A DNA stretch of 64,000 bases, taken from the NCBI RefSeq assembly GCF_020524485.1, contig NZ_JAIVLF010000006.1:434001-498000 (forward strand), read 5' to 3'. The notes under the pieces are model-generated. The model did no database searches. It worked only from the letters and a program-made list of their open reading frames with translations, and was not told the origin of the DNA. How positions within the stretch are numbered: the first letter of the stretch is position 1; the number at the start of each line of letters is the position of its first letter. This DNA is from Novosphingobium profundi. GTDB lineage: Bacteria > Pseudomonadota > Alphaproteobacteria > Sphingomonadales > Sphingomonadaceae. Positions 16,270 to 26,413 of this stretch are shown here, one piece after another. The position numbers and the translations under genes were made by a program.

Positions 16270-17325
16270 CTATTCGCTTCCGACCGCCTCGGCAATGGTG
16301 GTGAAGCCATCGCGCTTCATCAGCGTTTCCAGCCCCTTGCAGATGTGCTTGGCGATATAGGGGCCTTCGTAGACCATCGCGCTGTAGAGCTGGACGAGGC
16401 TGGCGCCCGCGCGGATGCGGGCCCAGGCGTCCTCGGCGGTGGCGATGCCGCCCACGCCGATCAGCGGCAGCGCGCCGCCGGTCGCCTTGCGGAAATCCCG
16501 CAGCCGCTGCTGGGCAAGGTCCTTGAGCGGTGCGCCCGACAGGCCGCCACCCTCGCCCGCGTGCGCAGAGGCGAGCGGCGGGCGTGAAATGGTGGTGTTC
16601 GAGACGATCAGCGCGCCCAGCTTGCGCTCGATGGCGATGCGCGCGATTGCGTCGATGTCGGCGGGCTCAAGATCGGGCGCGACCTTGAGGAAGACGGGCG
16701 GAGCCTTCACCGGGCAGACCTCGTCGCGCGCGGCGATCACGCCGTCGAGCAGGCCGGTGAGCGCGGATTCGTCCTGCAGCGCGCGCAGGCCCGGGGTGTT
16801 CGGGCTGGAGATGTTGACCGCAAGGTAGGTGGCATAGGGCGCCATCATGCGCGCCATCGTCGCGTAGTCCGCGACGCGGTCGGTCGAATCCTTGTTCGCG
16901 CCGATGTTGATCCCCACCACGCCCGGGCGCGCGGCGCGGGCGGAAAGGCGCTTGCGGGCCGCCTGACCACCACCATTGTTGAAGCCCATGCGGTTGATCA
17001 CCGCGCGGTCCTCTTCGAGGCGGAACAGGCGCGGCTTGGGATTGCCCGGCTGGGGCAGGGGGGTGATCGAGCCGACCTCGGCAAACCCGAAGCCCAGCTT
17101 CAGGAGCGCGTCGGGCACCTCGCCGTCCTTGTCGAATCCGGCGGCCATGCCGACCGGATTGGGAAAGGCAATGCCGGCCACTTCGCTCGCCAGCGCCGGA
17201 CTGGGCGCAGGGGCGGGCAGGAAGCGGGCCATCGCGAGCGTGCGCAGCGCGATGCCATGTGCCGATTCGGCGTCGAATCGAAAAAGGGCGGGGCGAAGGG
17301 CTTTGTAGGTCACAGCCGCGCTCAT
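16270..17325 (-). CDS. pyrD: Dihydroorotate dehydrogenase (quinone), class 2
   Basis: Membrane-associated FMN enzyme of de novo pyrimidine synthesis, oxidising dihydroorotate with quinone. The 351-residue protein begins with the short amphipathic region that docks class 2 enzymes to the membrane (YKALRPALFRFDAESAHGIAL), then FPNPVGMAAGFDKDGE, FNNGGGQAARKRL, VNISSPNTPGLRALQ and the FMN-phosphate loop LIGVGGIATAEDAW. An ATG at 17349 is in frame, but ATG 17325 gives the usual class 2 N-terminus. It lies directly upstream of ggt. Confidence 0.95.
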   Translation of the reverse strand: MSAAVTYKALRPALFRFDAESAHGIALRTLAMARFLPAPAPSPALASEVAGIAFPNPVGMAAGFDKDGEVPDALLKLGFGFAEVGSITPLPQPGNPKPRLFRLEEDRAVINRMGFNNGGGQAARKRLSARAARPGVVGINIGANKDSTDRVADYATMARMMAPYATYLAVNISSPNTPGLRALQDESALTGLLDGVIAARDEVCPVKAPPVFLKVAPDLEPADIDAIARIAIERKLGALIVSNTTISRPPLASAHAGEGGGLSGAPLKDLAQQRLRDFRKATGGALPLIGVGGIATAEDAWARIRAGASLVQLYSAMVYEGPYIAKHICKGLETLMKRDGFTTIAEAVGSE

Positions 17326-17404
17326 AGCCGCGTTGCGCGAAGGCCACAAATCTTTCGTCTAACAACAATTGTCAGCAAAAAAGCGCTCTTAGCCGCCACC
17401 CCCC

Positions 17405-17550
17405 CGCAACCCCATGTCGCAAATCTACAATTCCTGAACGGCGCCTCAGCCTACATGGGTTGCGCGACCCGAAGGGCTCGTAGCGGGATGCGCACGAGTT
17501 CTTTATACCTTGAGGCGGCTTTCTGCATCGGCGGAAAGCCGCCCTTTTTT
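17405..17550 (+). ncRNA. Candidate small RNA with three stacked hairpins and terminator
   Basis: In the 363-bp gap between divergent pyrD and iscR, the plus strand can form hairpin 1 from CGCAACCCCATGT (17405-17417) and ACATGGGTTGCG (17453-17464), 12 bp with one bulged C and a 35-base loop. Hairpin 2 is CTCGT/ACGAG (17477-17498), and a classic terminator ends at 17550. No plus-strand ORF precedes the terminator, so the likeliest reading is an independent small RNA, or a leader RNA ending before iscR. No known RNA family was recognised. The 5' end is approximate; no clear promoter was identified. Confidence 0.5.
17514..17550 (+). terminator. Rho-independent terminator upstream of iscR
   Basis: GGCGGCTTTC (17514-17523) pairs perfectly with GAAAGCCGCC (17534-17543), loop of ten bases, followed by C and six T. 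No plus-strand protein gene lies upstream. Confidence 0.9.
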
Positions 17551-17688
17551 ATGACCTTGTGTGCGCATTTTGCATCCGAGCCGCGCGCGCGAAGGTCTGC
17601 GCCCCATTGAAAACCGCGGCGTCCTGCGCTAGTTGAATTGGAGAGATTTAATCCAGTTTAACCCTCGGGTGCGAGAAGTCCTTTAGCG

Positions 17689-18096
17689 ATGCGCTTGTCC
17701 AGCATGGCCGACTACGCTGTTGTCATCATGTCCGCCGCCGCGCGGCATTGCGGCGGCGTGCGCATCAGCGCAGGGCAACTGGCCGAGGAAACGGGCCTTC
17801 CCGGACCCACGGTGCAGAAACTGGTGAGCAAGCTCAGCGCGGCGGGGCTCATGCGCTCCTCGCGCGGGGCCGGTGGCGGTCTCAAGCTGGCGCGCCCGCC
17901 CGCCGCAATAACGATAGCCGACATTGTCGAAGCGGTGGAGGGGCCGATCGCGCTCACCGCCTGCATCGAAGAGGGCAAGCATGACTGCACGCTGGAGGGG
18001 CAATGCACGGTTCGCCCCCACTGGCCGCAGGTCAATGCGGCCCTGCGCGGGGCATTGGCACAGGTGCCCCTCACCCAGTTCGTCGAGGAAGCATAA
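17689..18096 (+). CDS. iscR: Rrf2-family Fe-S regulator of the suf operon (IscR/SufR-like)
   Basis: Winged-helix repressor of 135 residues that senses Fe-S cluster status and controls suf expression. The HTH lies in GQLAEETGLPGPTVQKLVSK and the wing in GGGLKLARP. Three cysteines in TACIEEGKHDCTLEGQC provide the [2Fe-2S] ligands of the Rrf2 family. The start MRLSSMADYAVVIM matches suf-operon regulators. It is the first gene of the suf operon, its stop immediately adjoining the sufB start. The preceding AT-rich stretch at 17632-17661 (GTTGAATTGG..TTTAATCCAG) is a candidate operator, not a proven one. Confidence 0.92.
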   Translation: MRLSSMADYAVVIMSAAARHCGGVRISAGQLAEETGLPGPTVQKLVSKLSAAGLMRSSRGAGGGLKLARPPAAITIADIVEAVEGPIALTACIEEGKHDCTLEGQCTVRPHWPQVNAALRGALAQVPLTQFVEEA

Positions 18097-19598
<1,502 letters not shown>

Positions 19599-19599
<1 letters not shown>

Positions 19600-20084
19600 T
19601 GACCGTGGAACGCAAGACGCTGGGCGTGAGCCAGGGTGGCACGAGTGGCGGCAGCGACGTGCGCGCGACGTTCGCGCTGACGGGCGCCCGCTACGAAAAG
19701 CTCAAGGAACGCGCGCGCGAACAGCGCCATCACCCGAGCGAGGCGCAGGCCGCGCTCTGGGCCGAACTGTCGGGCTCGAAGCTGGGCGGGGTCAAGTTCC
19801 TGCGCCAGGCCATCGTCGGCTCGGCGATCGTCGATTTCGCCTGCCCCTCGCGCTGGATCGCGGTGCTGCTGAGCCCGGAAGGTGCCAACGTCGAGGTCGC
19901 CACGCTGCAGGACGCCAAGCTGCGCCAGGTCGGCGTGCGCGTGCTGCGCTTTGCCGAGAGCGAGGTGCTCTCGGACATCGACAGCGTGATCAAGGCGATC
20001 AGCGTCGAGGTCAACCGCCCCTTCGACAAGCGCGCCGCGCGCCGCGGCGGGGCGGGCGTGCAGATGGAGGACACCGAGGCATGA
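19599..20084 (+). CDS. DUF559-family protein within suf operon, nuclease centre apparently lost
   Basis: 161 residues of the DUF559 (Vsr/PD-(D/E)XK-like) fold. Recognisable are the N-terminal RHHPSEAQAALWAEL, then GVKFLRQAIVGSAIVDFAC and the C-terminal LRQVGVRVLRFAESEVLSDI. In typical members the strand after DFxC reads roughly LVVELDG followed by H; here it is IAVLLSPEG with no following His, so the catalytic Glu and neighbouring residues appear missing while the structural Asp stays. The ATG overlaps the sufB stop by one base and the stop overlaps the next gene, so it is firmly embedded in the operon. It may be a structural or RNA/DNA-binding accessory; function unknown. Confidence 0.85.
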
Positions 20085-20452
20085 GGCTGCGCGCAAGCGC
20101 CCTTCTCCTGCCGCTGGTGTTCCTGGCGGGCTCCGGCCTTGCCCATGCCGCCGCGCCCACCATCCCCGAGGCCTTCCAGGGCCACTGGGAAGAGGAGCGC
20201 CGCTTCTGCGCCTCGCCCAGCGATGCGACCCTGACCCTGACCGCCACGGCGCTCAAGGGCTGGGAAGCGACGGGCGCCGTCACCGGGGTCGAGGACGTGG
20301 GGCCACGCGCCATCGTCATCACCGCATCGTTCGATGGCGAAGGCCAGACCTGGACTTCGAGCGACCGCTACGAGCTTTCGGGCGATGGTAGCACGCTGAC
20401 GACGACCAACGAGAAATTCACATTCCAGCGCTTTCGGTGCCCCAAGGGCTGA
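20081..20452 (+). CDS. Small exported protein of unknown function in suf operon
   Basis: 123 residues: a clear signal peptide (MRLRASALLLPLVFLAGSGL, cleavage near AHA-AAP) followed by a compact beta-rich domain of about 100 residues. The mature part has two cysteines (RRFCASP and FRCPKG), which could form a disulfide in the periplasm, and alternating Thr/Val/Ser strands (ATLTLTATALKGWEATGAVT). The start overlaps the stop of the DUF559 gene (ATGA). An exported protein in the middle of a cytoplasmic Fe-S operon is unexpected; no function assigned. Confidence 0.8.
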   Translation: MRLRASALLLPLVFLAGSGLAHAAAPTIPEAFQGHWEEERRFCASPSDATLTLTATALKGWEATGAVTGVEDVGPRAIVITASFDGEGQTWTSSDRYELSGDGSTLTTTNEKFTFQRFRCPKG

Positions 20453-20505
20453 GCCCTCCTGCACCGCCAAGCGCCACACGAATCCAAGCGGAACAGAACA
20501 ACGCC

Positions 20506-21257
<752 letters not shown>

Positions 21258-21261
<4 letters not shown>

Positions 21262-21998
21262 GCGATACCCTGACTCTTCCGACGCGCCGGGACGAGGACT
21301 ACCGGTATTCCGATCTCGCGGCGCTCGAAACGCTCTGGCCGATCACGCCCGAGGAGATCCACGTTGCCGCCGGCGCCGAGGAAAGCCTGCAGGTGGTCCT
21401 CGACGGCGAGGCCGCCGTCGCGCGCCATCTCGTGATCACGCTCGAAAAGGGCGCGAAGTATGACCTGCGCGTCCTTTCGGCGGGCCCTGTATATGGCCGC
21501 TTCGCGCTCGACGTGCGTCTGGGCGAAGGCGCGGACTTCACCTTTGGCGCGGCGCAGCTGGCGACGGGCTCGGAGAATCTCGAGATCGTGACCAAGGTGG
21601 TCCACGCACAGGAGAACGCGACCTCGGCGCAGATCGTGCGCACCGTTCTCGCCGAAAAGGCGGTCGGTACGTACCTGGGCTGCATTGGTGTGGAGCGCGG
21701 CGCGGACGGCACCGACGCCGAGCAGTCGGTGCGCGCCATGCTGCTTGATCGCACGGCGACGGCCAACGCCAAGCCCGAACTGGAAATCTTCGCCGACGAC
21801 GTGAAGGCCGCGCATGGCTGCGCGGTGGGTGAGCTGGATGCCGAAGGCCTCTTCTACCTCATGTCGCGCGGACTTCCCCCGGCGGACGCCAAGCGCCTGA
21901 TGCTCCAGGCGTTCATCGCCGAGGCCTTCTCGGGCGCGCCCGAGAGCGACGAACTCAACGCAGCCGCGCAGGCCCGGCTGGAGGCCATCCTGGGATGA
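21258..21998 (+). CDS. sufD: Fe-S scaffold subunit SufD
   Basis: 246-residue SufD, partner of SufB in the scaffold and needed for iron acquisition by the complex. It is shorter than gammaproteobacterial SufD (about 420), as in many sphingomonads, keeping the N-terminal RRDEDYRYSDLAALET and the C-terminal core NAKPELEIFADDVKAAHGCAVGEL with LFYLMSRGLPPADAKRLMLQ. The conserved His of AAHG is present. It overlaps sufC and sufS by four bases at each side, so expression is coupled. Confidence 0.95.
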
Positions 21999-23224
21999 GC
22001 ACCGCGACGCTGACCTTGAAGGACCAGTTTCCGGGGCTCGTTTCGGCGAATGGGGCGGGCAACTGGCACTACCTCGACACCGCGGCGACCGCGCAGAAGC
22101 CGCAAGTCGTGATCGATGCCACGGTCAACGCGCTGGGCCGCGACTACGCGACCGTGCACCGCGGCGTCTATGCGCGTTCGGCCGAGATGACACTGGCCTT
22201 CGAGGCGGCGCGGCGCACGACCGCCAAGTTCATCGGAGCCCAGGAGGACGAGATCGTCTTCACCCGCGGCGCGACCGAGGCGATCAACCTCGTGGCGCAG
22301 ACCTGGGGCCTGACGAACCTGAAGGCGGGCGACCGCATCTTGCTTTCGGTGCTCGAACACCACGCAAACATCGTGCCCTGGCAGCTTCTGGCGGAACGTA
22401 CCGGCGTTGCCATCGACGTCTGCCCGCTGACGGCGGATGGCCGGATCGATCTCGATGCCGCGCAAGCCATGCTGACCCCGGCGCACAAGTTGGTGGCGCT
22501 GGCGCATGTCTCGAACGTGCTGGGCTCGGTGCTCGACGTGGCGCGCGCCGCCCGGCTCGCGCACGATGTCGGCGCGAAGCTCCTGGTTGACGGTTGCCAG
22601 GCTACCCCGCGCCTTGCGCTCGACATGAAGGCGCTGGACTGCGATTTCTACGCCTTCTCGGCGCACAAGCTCTACGGGCCGACCGGGGTGGGCGTGCTCT
22701 GGGCGAAGAAGGACATCCTCGATGCCATGCCGCCCTGGCACGGCGGCGGGGCGATGATCGACCGCGTGACCTTTGAAAAGACCACCTACGCCCCGGCGCC
22801 GCAGCGCTTCGAGGCGGGGACGCCGATGATCGTCGAGGCGCTGGGCATGGCGGCGGCCATCGACTGGCTCGACGAGGTCGGCCTCGACCGGGCCCAGGCC
22901 CATGAGCGCGACCTTACCGCCACGCTGCGCCGCGAACTGTCCGCACGCAATGACGTGACCCTGTTCGGGCCCGAGGATGGCCTTGGCATCGTCAGTTTCG
23001 CGCTCGACGGGGTTCACCCGCACGATCTGGGCACCATATTGGACGAGGAAGGTGCAGATGGCAGCCGGGTGGCGATCCGCGCCGGGCACCACTGCGCGCA
23101 GCCGCTGATGGATCACCTCGGGGTGTCCGCCACGGCCCGGGCCAGCTTCGGCCTCTACAGCGATGAAAGCGATATCGAGGCGCTCCTGAAAGGGATCGAG
23201 CGCACCAGGAGAATTTTTGGATGA
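21995..23224 (+). CDS. sufS: Cysteine desulfurase SufS
   Basis: PLP-dependent class V aminotransferase-fold enzyme of 409 residues that mobilises sulfur from cysteine. The PLP lysine lies in FYAFSAHKLYGPTGVGVLW, with upstream VDGCQATPRLALD and a C-terminal RAGHHCAQPLMDHLGV whose Cys is the persulfide-forming residue of group II desulfurases. The N-terminus (HYLDTAATAQKPQVVIDAT) is typical. It is translationally coupled by four-base overlaps to sufD before and sufT after. No SufE was seen in this window. Confidence 0.97.
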   Translation: MSTATLTLKDQFPGLVSANGAGNWHYLDTAATAQKPQVVIDATVNALGRDYATVHRGVYARSAEMTLAFEAARRTTAKFIGAQEDEIVFTRGATEAINLVAQTWGLTNLKAGDRILLSVLEHHANIVPWQLLAERTGVAIDVCPLTADGRIDLDAAQAMLTPAHKLVALAHVSNVLGSVLDVARAARLAHDVGAKLLVDGCQATPRLALDMKALDCDFYAFSAHKLYGPTGVGVLWAKKDILDAMPPWHGGGAMIDRVTFEKTTYAPAPQRFEAGTPMIVEALGMAAAIDWLDEVGLDRAQAHERDLTATLRRELSARNDVTLFGPEDGLGIVSFALDGVHPHDLGTILDEEGADGSRVAIRAGHHCAQPLMDHLGVSATARASFGLYSDESDIEALLKGIERTRRIFG

Positions 23225-23709
23225 GCAACGACGAGAAGCCCAACTTCACCGTCGAAAGTGTCGATGAAGCCCCCGCCCCCCGCCGCGCGCGGGTCGACGA
23301 GGCCGACGCGCCGCAGGTCGAAGCGGATGCGGGTGAGCGCAAGCGCGATTACCTCGAAGGGTTCCTGGCCGAGAAGCCGCAAGGGACCAATCCGGGTGAG
23401 CCGGGCGGCGCGATCTACGACGGCGTGGTCGATGCGCTGAAGGAAATCTTCGATCCCGAGATTCCGGTCAACATCTACGACCTGGGGCTCATCTACGCGG
23501 TCGATGTCTCGCCCGAGGCCTCGGTGGCGGTCACCATGACGCTGACGACGCCGCACTGCCCCGTCGCCGAATCGATGCCAGGCGAAGTGGAATTGCGCGT
23601 CGCCGCCGTTCCGGGCGTGCGCGATGCCGAAGTGAACCTGGTCTGGGATCCGCCGTGGGATATGGCCAAGATGTCCGACGAGGCGAAGCTCGAACTGGGC
23701 ATGCTGTGA
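23221..23709 (+). CDS. sufT: SUF system assembly factor SufT (MIP18/DUF59)
   Basis: 162-residue protein with a disordered acidic/proline-rich N-terminus of about 60 residues and a MIP18-family domain: VVDALKEIFDPEIPVNIYDL, TMTLTTPHCPVAESMPGEVE with its conserved cysteine, and VWDPPWDMAKMSDEAKLELG. SufT proteins help mature Fe-S proteins under high demand. The gene overlaps sufS by four bases and its own stop overlaps the GTG of the acetyltransferase. Placement and domain agree fully. Confidence 0.94.
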   Translation: MSNDEKPNFTVESVDEAPAPRRARVDEADAPQVEADAGERKRDYLEGFLAEKPQGTNPGEPGGAIYDGVVDALKEIFDPEIPVNIYDLGLIYAVDVSPEASVAVTMTLTTPHCPVAESMPGEVELRVAAVPGVRDAEVNLVWDPPWDMAKMSDEAKLELGML

Positions 23710-24227
23710 GCGGCGCGGCGGACCTTGCAGAGCAGGGGCACGTCGATGGCCTCAACGTGCGTCTTGCCAACTATGGCTACGAGGCGGACGGCAAGGCCAT
23801 CGTTGCGCTGCTCGATGCCTATGCGCGCGATCCGATGGGCGGGGGCGAGGGTCTTGCTCCGGCGGTGCAACAACGGCTCGCCATCGCGCTCGATGCCTTT
23901 CCGGGGGCATTCTCGGTCCTCGCCTTCGCGGGTGCCGAGCCGGTCGGGCTCGCCAACTGCTTTACCGGCTTTTCGACCTTCGCCGCGCGCCCGCTGGTCA
24001 ATATCCATGATCTCGTGGTACTCTCGGCGCATCGGGGCAAGGGTATCGGCCGCGCGCTGATGGATGCGGTCGAGGCCGAGGCCCGCACGCGCGGGGCCTG
24101 CAAGGTCACGCTCGAGGTGCTCTCGGGCAATGCGCCCGCCAAGGCACTCTACACCGCGCAGGGGTTTGCCACTTATGCGCTCGATCCCGATGCGGGAACC
24201 GCTCAATTCTGGGAAAAGAAGCTATGA
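23706..24227 (+). CDS. GNAT-family N-acetyltransferase in suf operon
   Basis: 173-residue GNAT acetyltransferase from a GTG that overlaps the sufT stop (GTGA). The acetyl-CoA-binding motif A is VVLSAHRGKGIGRALMDAVE (R/Q-x-x-G-x-G), preceded by FTTFAARPL-like motif D strands (GLANCFTGFSTFAARPLVNI) and followed by KVTLEVLSGNAPAKALYTAQ, a common GNAT C-terminal pattern. The acceptor could be a small molecule or a protein N-terminus. It overlaps sufA by four bases, so it is an integral operon member, but no link to Fe-S chemistry is evident. Confidence 0.88.
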   Translation: MSGAADLAEQGHVDGLNVRLANYGYEADGKAIVALLDAYARDPMGGGEGLAPAVQQRLAIALDAFPGAFSVLAFAGAEPVGLANCFTGFSTFAARPLVNIHDLVVLSAHRGKGIGRALMDAVEAEARTRGACKVTLEVLSGNAPAKALYTAQGFATYALDPDAGTAQFWEKKL

Positions 24228-24583
24228 CCACCACGACAACCTCCCGCCCGCGTCCGGCCGCCGTTGTGCTGACCCCGAGCGCCGAGGAGCGGGTCGCCAA
24301 GCTGATGGCCCAGGCTCCCGACGGCGCGATCGGCGTCAAGCTCTCGACCCCGCGCCGGGGCTGTTCGGGGCTGGCCTATTCGGTCGACTACGTGACCGAG
24401 GAAAGCCCCATGGACGAGAAGATCGAAACGCCCGGCGGCGTGTTCTACATCGATGCCGCCTCGGTACTCTACCTGATCGGTTCGACCATGGACTGGCAGG
24501 AAGACGACTTCACCGCCGGCTTCGTGTTCAACAATCCCAACGCCAAGGGCGCCTGCGGCTGCGGTGAGAGCTTCACGGTTTAA
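24224..24583 (+). CDS. sufA: A-type Fe-S carrier (HesB/IscA family), SufA
   Basis: 119-residue A-type carrier that receives clusters from the scaffold and passes them to apoproteins. The three conserved cysteines are present: RRGCSGLAYSVDY and the C-terminal GACGCGESF. The N-terminal Thr-rich leader (MTTTTTSRPRPAA) is unlikely to be part of the fold. Last gene of the suf operon; a dispersed palindromic repeat begins 15 bp after its stop and could act as the operon terminator. Confidence 0.95.
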   Translation: MTTTTTSRPRPAAVVLTPSAEERVAKLMAQAPDGAIGVKLSTPRRGCSGLAYSVDYVTEESPMDEKIETPGGVFYIDAASVLYLIGSTMDWQEDDFTAGFVFNNPNAKGACGCGESFTV

Positions 24584-24597
24584 GAAGAAGTTTTCTC

Positions 24598-24710
24598 CAA
24601 GGGGCCATCGCCCCTTGACCCCGGAATCGGCAAGCTCACCTTTCTCAGCCAAGGCTGCGTGAGAAAGGTGAGCTAGACAGTCTGGGGAGCCCGAGGGCGA
24701 TGGCCCTCGG
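24598..24710 (+). repeat. Dispersed 113-bp palindromic repeat, copy 2
   Basis: CAAGGGG hairpin at 24598-24617 and CCGAGGG hairpin at 24691-24710. The centre carries a perfect 12-bp stem, CTCACCTTTCTC (24635-24646) with GAGAAAGGTGAG (24661-24672), the best central stem of the eight copies. It sits between convergent sufA and the 24725-25657 gene. Confidence 0.92.
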
Positions 24711-24724
24711 ATCTGTCTTTCTAT

Positions 24725-25657
24725 TTACCCCTCCGCGAGAAACCGCAGCAAGGCTTGGTCATACTCGTCGACCATGCCGTTGGCTTCGATCCGTTCGTCG
24801 AGCCAGATCTGCTCGTCGCGGGTGATGTCGGTGGCGGCTTCCACCAGCGCGTTGAATTCACGGCGCGGGGGCTTCTTGCCGAAAACCTTGCCGAGATGGT
24901 TGGGATTGAGCGCCGCGCGCCCGGTTCGGCCCAGGAAACGCCCGACCGACGAGGTTGTATCGTTCATGAACCTTTCGAGTTCGGCCGCGCGTTCGGTGTC
25001 GAGCGGGGTGTGGCTGGTGAAGCCCTGCAGGTAGTTGCCCACCCCTTGCACGAACAGCGCCTTCCATTCGGGCGCGTTGTCGGCGCCAAGTGTTTCGTCC
25101 TTCAGGCGAAACAGCAGTTCGGCTTCACGCCGACCGATCCCGGCGGGGCGGTCCGATCCGCTGGAGAAAAGCACACGGCGCAGCAGCGCGGCTTCGGCCT
25201 GCGTGACCCGGCCTTTTTCCAGTTCACCGCCGCAGCGCGTGGGGCCTTCGCCGGTCAGCACTTCGCGTTCCAGGCACTCAATGGCCCAGACCCGAAGAGT
25301 CTCGGGCGTGGAGAGCGCGGTCTCGAACACGCGGATGAGCGTTTCCAGTTCGGTCAGCGAGCAGACCGCGCCGTCGGCCTCGATCTGCTCGATCAGCCAG
25401 CGGGCATTGGCCTCGCTCACATAGCCGCGCGGTTCCTCGATCTCGACGATGAAGTGGGTGATGGCCTCGCGGAAGAACTCGGCCCATTCGGGCTCGGGCG
25501 TGGTCAGGCGGCGGTTGACCGCGAAGATCGTCGCCGCCTCTTCGGCTGTGATGGTGCCGTCCGCCCAGCCGGTGCGGCGCAACTCGAGAACGTCCTTGGC
25601 GCAGATCGTCCCGTCGGCAAGAGCCTTCTCGGCAATGGCGCTGAAATGCATGGTCAT
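24725..25657 (-). CDS. Uncharacterised protein with internal duplication, 310 residues
   Basis: No characterised family recognised. Cytoplasmic-looking, acidic and helical. Two related halves are visible: LRRTGWADGTITAEEAATIF..NRRLTTPEPEWAEFFREAITHFI in the first, and a second LLRRVLFSS..GIGRREAELLFRLKD..APEWKALFVQGVGNYL. The motif (R-x-G..I...EA..IF/LF..W...F) reads like a repeated helical module, loosely recalling EF-hand or TerB-like arrangements, without calcium-ligand loops I can confirm. The C-terminus has DITRDEQIWLDERIEANGMV. Start may be ATG 25657 or the one two codons later. Monocistronic between a repeat and a lipoprotein gene. Confidence 0.75.
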   Translation of the reverse strand: MTMHFSAIAEKALADGTICAKDVLELRRTGWADGTITAEEAATIFAVNRRLTTPEPEWAEFFREAITHFIVEIEEPRGYVSEANARWLIEQIEADGAVCSLTELETLIRVFETALSTPETLRVWAIECLEREVLTGEGPTRCGGELEKGRVTQAEAALLRRVLFSSGSDRPAGIGRREAELLFRLKDETLGADNAPEWKALFVQGVGNYLQGFTSHTPLDTERAAELERFMNDTTSSVGRFLGRTGRAALNPNHLGKVFGKKPPRREFNALVEAATDITRDEQIWLDERIEANGMVDEYDQALLRFLAEG

Positions 25658-25757
25658 CGGTCGTGCTGGTCCCCGCCCTGGTTGCAGGCGCGAGACTAGG
25701 CTGAATAGCCCTAATTACGCGTTAATGCAGGGGCCGCCGAGGCCCGCTGCGCAAGTC

Positions 25758-26243
25758 CTAGCGCTGGCGCAGCGCCGCGACGCAGGCCGCGCGGTCCACG
25801 TCCTGCCCATCCGACTGGCGCCGCGCATCGACGTAGGTCGCGACCGGGGCCTTCGAATTCGAGGTCGGGTAGAGATAGACATCGAGCAGGCAGGCGCGCC
25901 CGGTGAACTGCAGCTTGCGCGCATCGCCTTCCCAGACCTCGAGCCGGGGCTGGCCGAACTGGCGCACCAGCTCGCGCTCGGTCACGCCGATCACGCCTTC
26001 GAGCCCCGGAATGTTGAGGAAACGCGGGTCGCGCGCGCCGGACGGTGTCGCGGGGCGGATGCTGGTGGCGCGCGGCGGCGCGCTGGTACGCGATCCCCCG
26101 CCGCTGCCGCTGCTTGAGACACAGCCCGCCAGCGCCAGGGCCCCGGCCAGCAGGAGCGCGGCTCCCCTCCCCGGGAGCGGCCTGCGGGCGGGCGTGGAAC
26201 GGCGGCGGCGAAGGCGCGAATGTGCGGGGCGGATCGTCGTCAT
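25758..26243 (-). CDS. Putative lipoprotein, 161 residues
   Basis: An Arg-rich N-terminus leads into a hydrophobic segment ending in a lipobox (ALALAGC), so the mature protein is probably a lipid-anchored periplasmic or outer-membrane protein. A Ser/Gly-rich linker follows, then a domain of about 90 residues with ELVRQFGQPRLEVWEGDARKL and FTGRACLLDVYLYPTSNSKA. That pattern (weak 'QFGxP..ExW' then a strand with Cys) resembles small SmpA/BamE-like outer-membrane lipoproteins, which is inference only. The long basic N-region suggests the true start could lie further in. Confidence 0.72.
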   Translation of the reverse strand: MTTIRPAHSRLRRRRSTPARRPLPGRGAALLLAGALALAGCVSSSGSGGGSRTSAPPRATSIRPATPSGARDPRFLNIPGLEGVIGVTERELVRQFGQPRLEVWEGDARKLQFTGRACLLDVYLYPTSNSKAPVATYVDARRQSDGQDVDRAACVAALRQR

Positions 26244-26413
26244 TATGGCTCCAGCGCATCGCCCGCCGCCGCGTCTGTGTCAACGGGCCGCGGGGGCGGG
26301 GAAGGTTGCACCGCGACAGACGGCAGGCTACTCGCGCCATGATGCGGTGCAAAACCTGTGTGCTGCGCGAAGTTCACTGCCGAACAACCCCTTAGCCTGA
26401 GGAAACAAGCTGC

